DNA of 64,000 nt from NCBI GenBank assembly GCA_000492175.2, contig CP097573.1, positions 1 through 64,000 of the forward strand. The letters run 5' to 3'. The stretch is from Firmicutes bacterium ASF500. GTDB lineage: Bacteria; Bacillota; Clostridia; Oscillospirales; Oscillospiraceae. The translations under genes and the position numbers were made by a program. The number at the start of each line of letters is the position of its first letter. Positions within the stretch are counted from its first letter, which is position 1. The notes beneath the pieces were generated by a model, which saw only the letters and a list, made by a program, of their open reading frames with translations, made no database searches and had not been told where the DNA came from. Below, in pieces: positions 61,642 through 64,000 of this stretch.

Positions 61642-63156
61642 ATGGACGGCTCACGGACCAGAAAATCCATTATTAACCTATCCTTCAACGCCGCGAGCCA
61701 GCTGATGACGGCGTTGATCTCCTTTGTGACGAGAACGGTGTTCATCCAGGTGTTTTCCACCAAATATCTGGGGATGAACGCCGTATTCGCCGATGTGCTC
61801 AGCCTCCTCTCCCTGGCGGACCTGGGGATTGGGACGGCTATGAGCTACAGTTTTTACAGGCCGCTGGCCGAGGGGGATACCCGGAGGGTGACGGCGCTGG
61901 CGGGGTTTTACCAAAGGCTGTACCGGAGGGTGGCGGCGGCGGTGACGGCGGCGGGACTGCTGCTCATCCCTGTTCTGCCCCGGATCATTACGACGGAGGT
62001 GGGCCGGGACCGGCTCACCCTGTACTATCTAATCTCCCTGGCGGGGACCGCGCTGTCCTATCTGTGCTACAGCCGCACGGCGGTGCTGGCGGCGGACCAG
62101 AGGGGCTACGTCTCCGCCAGACTGGGCATGGCGATGGGACTGCTGCGCATGGCGGCGCAGCTGGCGGCAATGCTGTGGTTCAAAAGCTACACCGGCTATC
62201 TGGCAGCGGGAGCGGCGGGGGCGCTGATTCATAATGTGCTGACATCCCGGGCGGCGGTGAGGCGGTACCCCTTTCTCCGGGACCGGGCCGAGCTGGACCG
62301 GGAGGACGCCCGGGGCATTTATCAGAGCATCGGCGCGGTGTTTCTGTACAAGCTGTCCCCCCTGCTGTTGAACGCCACCGACCATATCCTGATTTCCGTC
62401 ATGGCCGGGACGGCGCTGGCGGGGCTGTATTCCAACTATCAGCTGATTCAAAACCAGCTGACCAGGTGTATCTCCCTGGTATTCACCTCCCTGACGGCCA
62501 GCGTCGGCAACCTGGTGGTGCGTGAGGGGGAGGACCGCCGCCACGAGGTCTTTCAGTGTGAGCAGGCGGTCAGCTTTGTGGTCTGCGCGGTGGCTGTGCC
62601 CTGCTACACGGCGCTGGTCAACGACTTTATCTCCATCTGGCTGGGCCGGGACTTTCTTCTCTCTCCAGGGGTGGTGTGCGCCGCCGGGCTGAACCTCTAC
62701 CTGAGCTGTGTCCTCCAGCCCCTGTGGTCCTACCGGGAGGCCACCGGCCTGTATGCCAGGACCAAGTGGGTGATGACGGTCTGCGCCGGGCTGAACATCC
62801 TCCTCTCTGTCCTGCTGGGACTGTGGATGGGGACCGCTGGTATTCTGCTGGCCTCCGCCGCCGCGCGGCTGGCCACCTATGTGTGGTATGAGCCAAAGCT
62901 CCTCTTTCGGGAGTACTTCGGCCGGAGCCCGGCCCCGTATTTCCGCCGGATTTTTCAAAACGCCGCCCTCACCGTCCTCCTCACCGCCGCCCTGGCCGGA
63001 CCGGACCGGGCCCTCCCCGCCGCCTCCTGGCTCGGCTGGACGGCGAAGGCCGCCCTGTCCGCTGCTCTCTGCCTCGCCGCCGCGGCGGCCCTGTACGGGC
63101 CGTCGAAGGAGCTGGCCCCCCTGTGGAAAAAGCTGGGAGATCACAGAAGGGGCTGA
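61642..63156 (+). CDS. Wzx-type oligosaccharide flippase
   Basis: The 504-residue protein (MDGSRTRKSIINLSFNAASQLM) follows ACGGAGGGCGGT. It has 12-14 membrane helices of the MATE/MOP fold (FVTRTVFIQVFSTKYLGMNAVFADVLS; NATDHILISVMAGTALAGLYSNYQL). It should flip the undecaprenyl-linked repeat unit outward for the Wzy-like polymerase at 48074. It is the last gene of the locus and is followed by a strong terminator. Confidence 0.88.
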   Translation: MDGSRTRKSIINLSFNAASQLMTALISFVTRTVFIQVFSTKYLGMNAVFADVLSLLSLADLGIGTAMSYSFYRPLAEGDTRRVTALAGFYQRLYRRVAAAVTAAGLLLIPVLPRIITTEVGRDRLTLYYLISLAGTALSYLCYSRTAVLAADQRGYVSARLGMAMGLLRMAAQLAAMLWFKSYTGYLAAGAAGALIHNVLTSRAAVRRYPFLRDRAELDREDARGIYQSIGAVFLYKLSPLLLNATDHILISVMAGTALAGLYSNYQLIQNQLTRCISLVFTSLTASVGNLVVREGEDRRHEVFQCEQAVSFVVCAVAVPCYTALVNDFISIWLGRDFLLSPGVVCAAGLNLYLSCVLQPLWSYREATGLYARTKWVMTVCAGLNILLSVLLGLWMGTAGILLASAAARLATYVWYEPKLLFREYFGRSPAPYFRRIFQNAALTVLLTAALAGPDRALPAASWLGWTAKAALSAALCLAAAAALYGPSKELAPLWKKLGDHRRG

Positions 63157-63161
63157 ATAGG

Positions 63162-63200
63162 AAGGACCCCGCTCAATCCAGAGGTTGAGCGGGGTCCTTT
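63162..63200. terminator. Bidirectional terminator closing the polysaccharide locus
   Basis: AAGGACCCCGCTCAA (63162-63176) and TTGAGCGGGGTCCTT (63185-63199) are perfect 15-base arms. It also overlaps the end of the convergent small membrane protein gene. Confidence 0.85.
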
Positions 63201-63544
63201 CCAAATAAAATCGCGCCAATTCCCAGCAGCAGGGACACCCCCATGCAGATCCAGGGGCTGGTGGAATGGATGCACATGGGGAAGGAGGTGCTTCCGCAGA
63301 TCAGAACAAGGAAGCCCCAGCCCCGCAGGTCCTCCCGCCCCCACTGGCGGGTCCAGAGCTTGTACAGCCCCAGCAGCCAGCTGCCGACGGCGAGGGCGAT
63401 GGGCACATAGGCGAAGACCATATAGGTGACGGACACCGGCCCTCGGAGGTCTTGATTTCCAAACACGAAAGCCAGCAGGCAGAACAAAGCGGCAAACAGC
63501 GCCGCGCAGACCCCAAAGCGCCAGTCCTTCCAGGCGTTGCTCAT
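63173..63544 (-). CDS. Small four-helix membrane protein
   Basis: The ATG at 63544 (MSNAWKDWRFGVCAAL) follows GGAGGGGG. The 123-residue protein has four membrane helices (FGVCAALFAALFCLLAFVFG, SVTYMVFAYVPIALAVGSW, GWGFLVLICGS, PWICMGVSLLLGIGAILFG) and a short cytoplasmic loop. No family or motif was recognised. It faces the polysaccharide locus and its stop lies in the shared terminator. Confidence 0.7.
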   Translation of the reverse strand: MSNAWKDWRFGVCAALFAALFCLLAFVFGNQDLRGPVSVTYMVFAYVPIALAVGSWLLGLYKLWTRQWGREDLRGWGFLVLICGSTSFPMCIHSTSPWICMGVSLLLGIGAILFGKDPAQPLD

Positions 63545-63635
63545 TTTGATCCCCCTCCTTTGCTCCAGTGTGGCCGATTGGCCTCCGAAAGTCAAGGCGT
63601 TGGGGACAGGTGGTCGTTTTTCCCGGATAATCGGT

Positions 63636-63663
63636 GAAAAAAGCCGCTCTGACGAGCGGCTTT
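63636..63663 (-). terminator. Terminator-like hairpin beside IS1182 copy 3
   Basis: AGCCGCTC and GAGCGGCT around TGAC; on the minus strand TTTTTT follows the stem. It ends about six to eight bases before the IS end at 63669. Confidence 0.7.
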
Positions 63664-63668
63664 CAGCC

Positions 63669-64000
63669 TGTCGAAAAAGTCTGCCTTTTGGTAGACTTTT
63701 TCATGTAAAGATGATAAAATAGGGAGTAAGGGGTGAGGGAAATGTTGGAGCGAGGGAAAAATGAGCGAGGGGTCATAGAAATGGTGGACACAGAAAGCCT
63801 GGTGCCGCCCGAACATCTATTGCGGCAGGTGGATGCAGCGGTAGATTTCGAGAAATTGTACGAAATCGTGGAGGCGTTGTACAGCGAAGAAGAGGGCCGG
63901 CGGAGCATCGACCCAGTGGTGCTATTCAAAATCGTATTGCTGCAGCATCTGGATGGGAATGTATCTTTGCGGGGAACGTTGCGCAGAGCCCAGACAGATA
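63669..64000 (+). mobile_element. IS1182-family element, copy 3 (runs out of the window)
   Basis: The left end is TGTCGAAAAAGTCTGCC, followed by a hairpin (AAGTCTGCC with a GGTAGACTT partner) and the transposase gene. It is in the same orientation as fragment copy 2, so the two bracket the polysaccharide locus in direct repeat. Confidence 0.88.
63742..64000 (+). CDS. IS1182-family transposase, copy 3 (5' part)
   Basis: The ATG at 63742 (MLERGKNERGVIEMVDTESL) is open to the window end, 86 codons. It is nearly identical to copy 1 over this range (differences include YEIVEALYSEEEG for YKIVEASYSKEEG). It ends within the RRAQTD codons by chance of the window edge, almost where copy 2 begins. Confidence 0.9.
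   Translation, partial: MLERGKNERGVIEMVDTESLVPPEHLLRQVDAAVDFEKLYEIVEALYSEEEGRRSIDPVVLFKIVLLQHLDGNVSLRGTLRRAQTD

Overview
The window is high-GC DNA from a low-GC-type phylum, most consistent with a gut Oscillospiraceae/Clostridia bacterium (Flavonifractor/Lawsonibacter-like). This rests on GGAGG ribosome sites throughout, a FapA-family protein, a DUF421-DUF4363 pair, single-chain PurL, a collagen-like GXY protein, IS1182 and IS21 elements, and a conjugative element of the CTn/Tn916-like clostridial type. The taxonomic call is inference from gene content.

Region 1 (1-~11,950) is the right part of an integrative conjugative element (ICE). In order it carries transfer genes (tail of a probable VirB4 ATPase, C40 peptidase, DUF4315, DUF4366, Cys-rich VLP), MobC and a MOBP-type relaxase, and two divergent XRE regulators. 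An AT-rich decayed island follows (XRE-TPR and M23 peptidase pseudogenes), then a frameshifted sigma factor behind a ribosome-site-sequestering hairpin, a ~540-nt stretch that looks like a large structured RNA, a DUF6870-like protein and a large serine recombinase. Six copies of a 19-bp palindrome are scattered through this element and were not seen outside it. The recombinase gene runs straight into a 5'-truncated collagen-like gene, so the element probably integrated in that gene.

Region 2 (12-38.8 kb) is ordinary chromosome: a TPR-glycosyltransferase, FapA, carAB with a clear promoter, DUF421/DUF4363, a CPA2 antiporter, an MBOAT/SGNH acetylation pair, pgeF, an orphan peptide-binding lipoprotein, purL, a DHH phosphoesterase and five tRNAs (Val, Asp, Phe, Gly, Cys). 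A catabolic locus follows: an M20 amidohydrolase divergent from a winged-helix regulator, with a C45-type amide hydrolase and a GPH transporter. Similar inverted repeats sit at two promoters of this locus. A mosaic palindromic repeat (GTAGGGCG..GACGACCC type) occurs three times between genes.

Region 3 (38.9-64 kb) is an exopolysaccharide/capsule locus bracketed by IS1182-family copies. One full copy and one internal fragment lie head to head at the left; a third begins at 63.67 kb. Between them are a 5'-fused metallophosphoesterase and two polysaccharide co-polymerase (Wzz-like) genes, the second carrying a degenerate GGDEF domain and split by an IS21 element. Then come a Wzy-like polymerase, seven glycosyltransferases (one fused to a pyruvyltransferase), a separate pyruvyltransferase, an FrhB-like iron-sulfur protein, an ABC exporter and a Wzx flippase. 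The genes are tightly packed and mostly overlap, which implies one long transcript. No initiating phosphoglycosyltransferase or nucleotide-sugar gene is visible, so the pathway depends on genes elsewhere.
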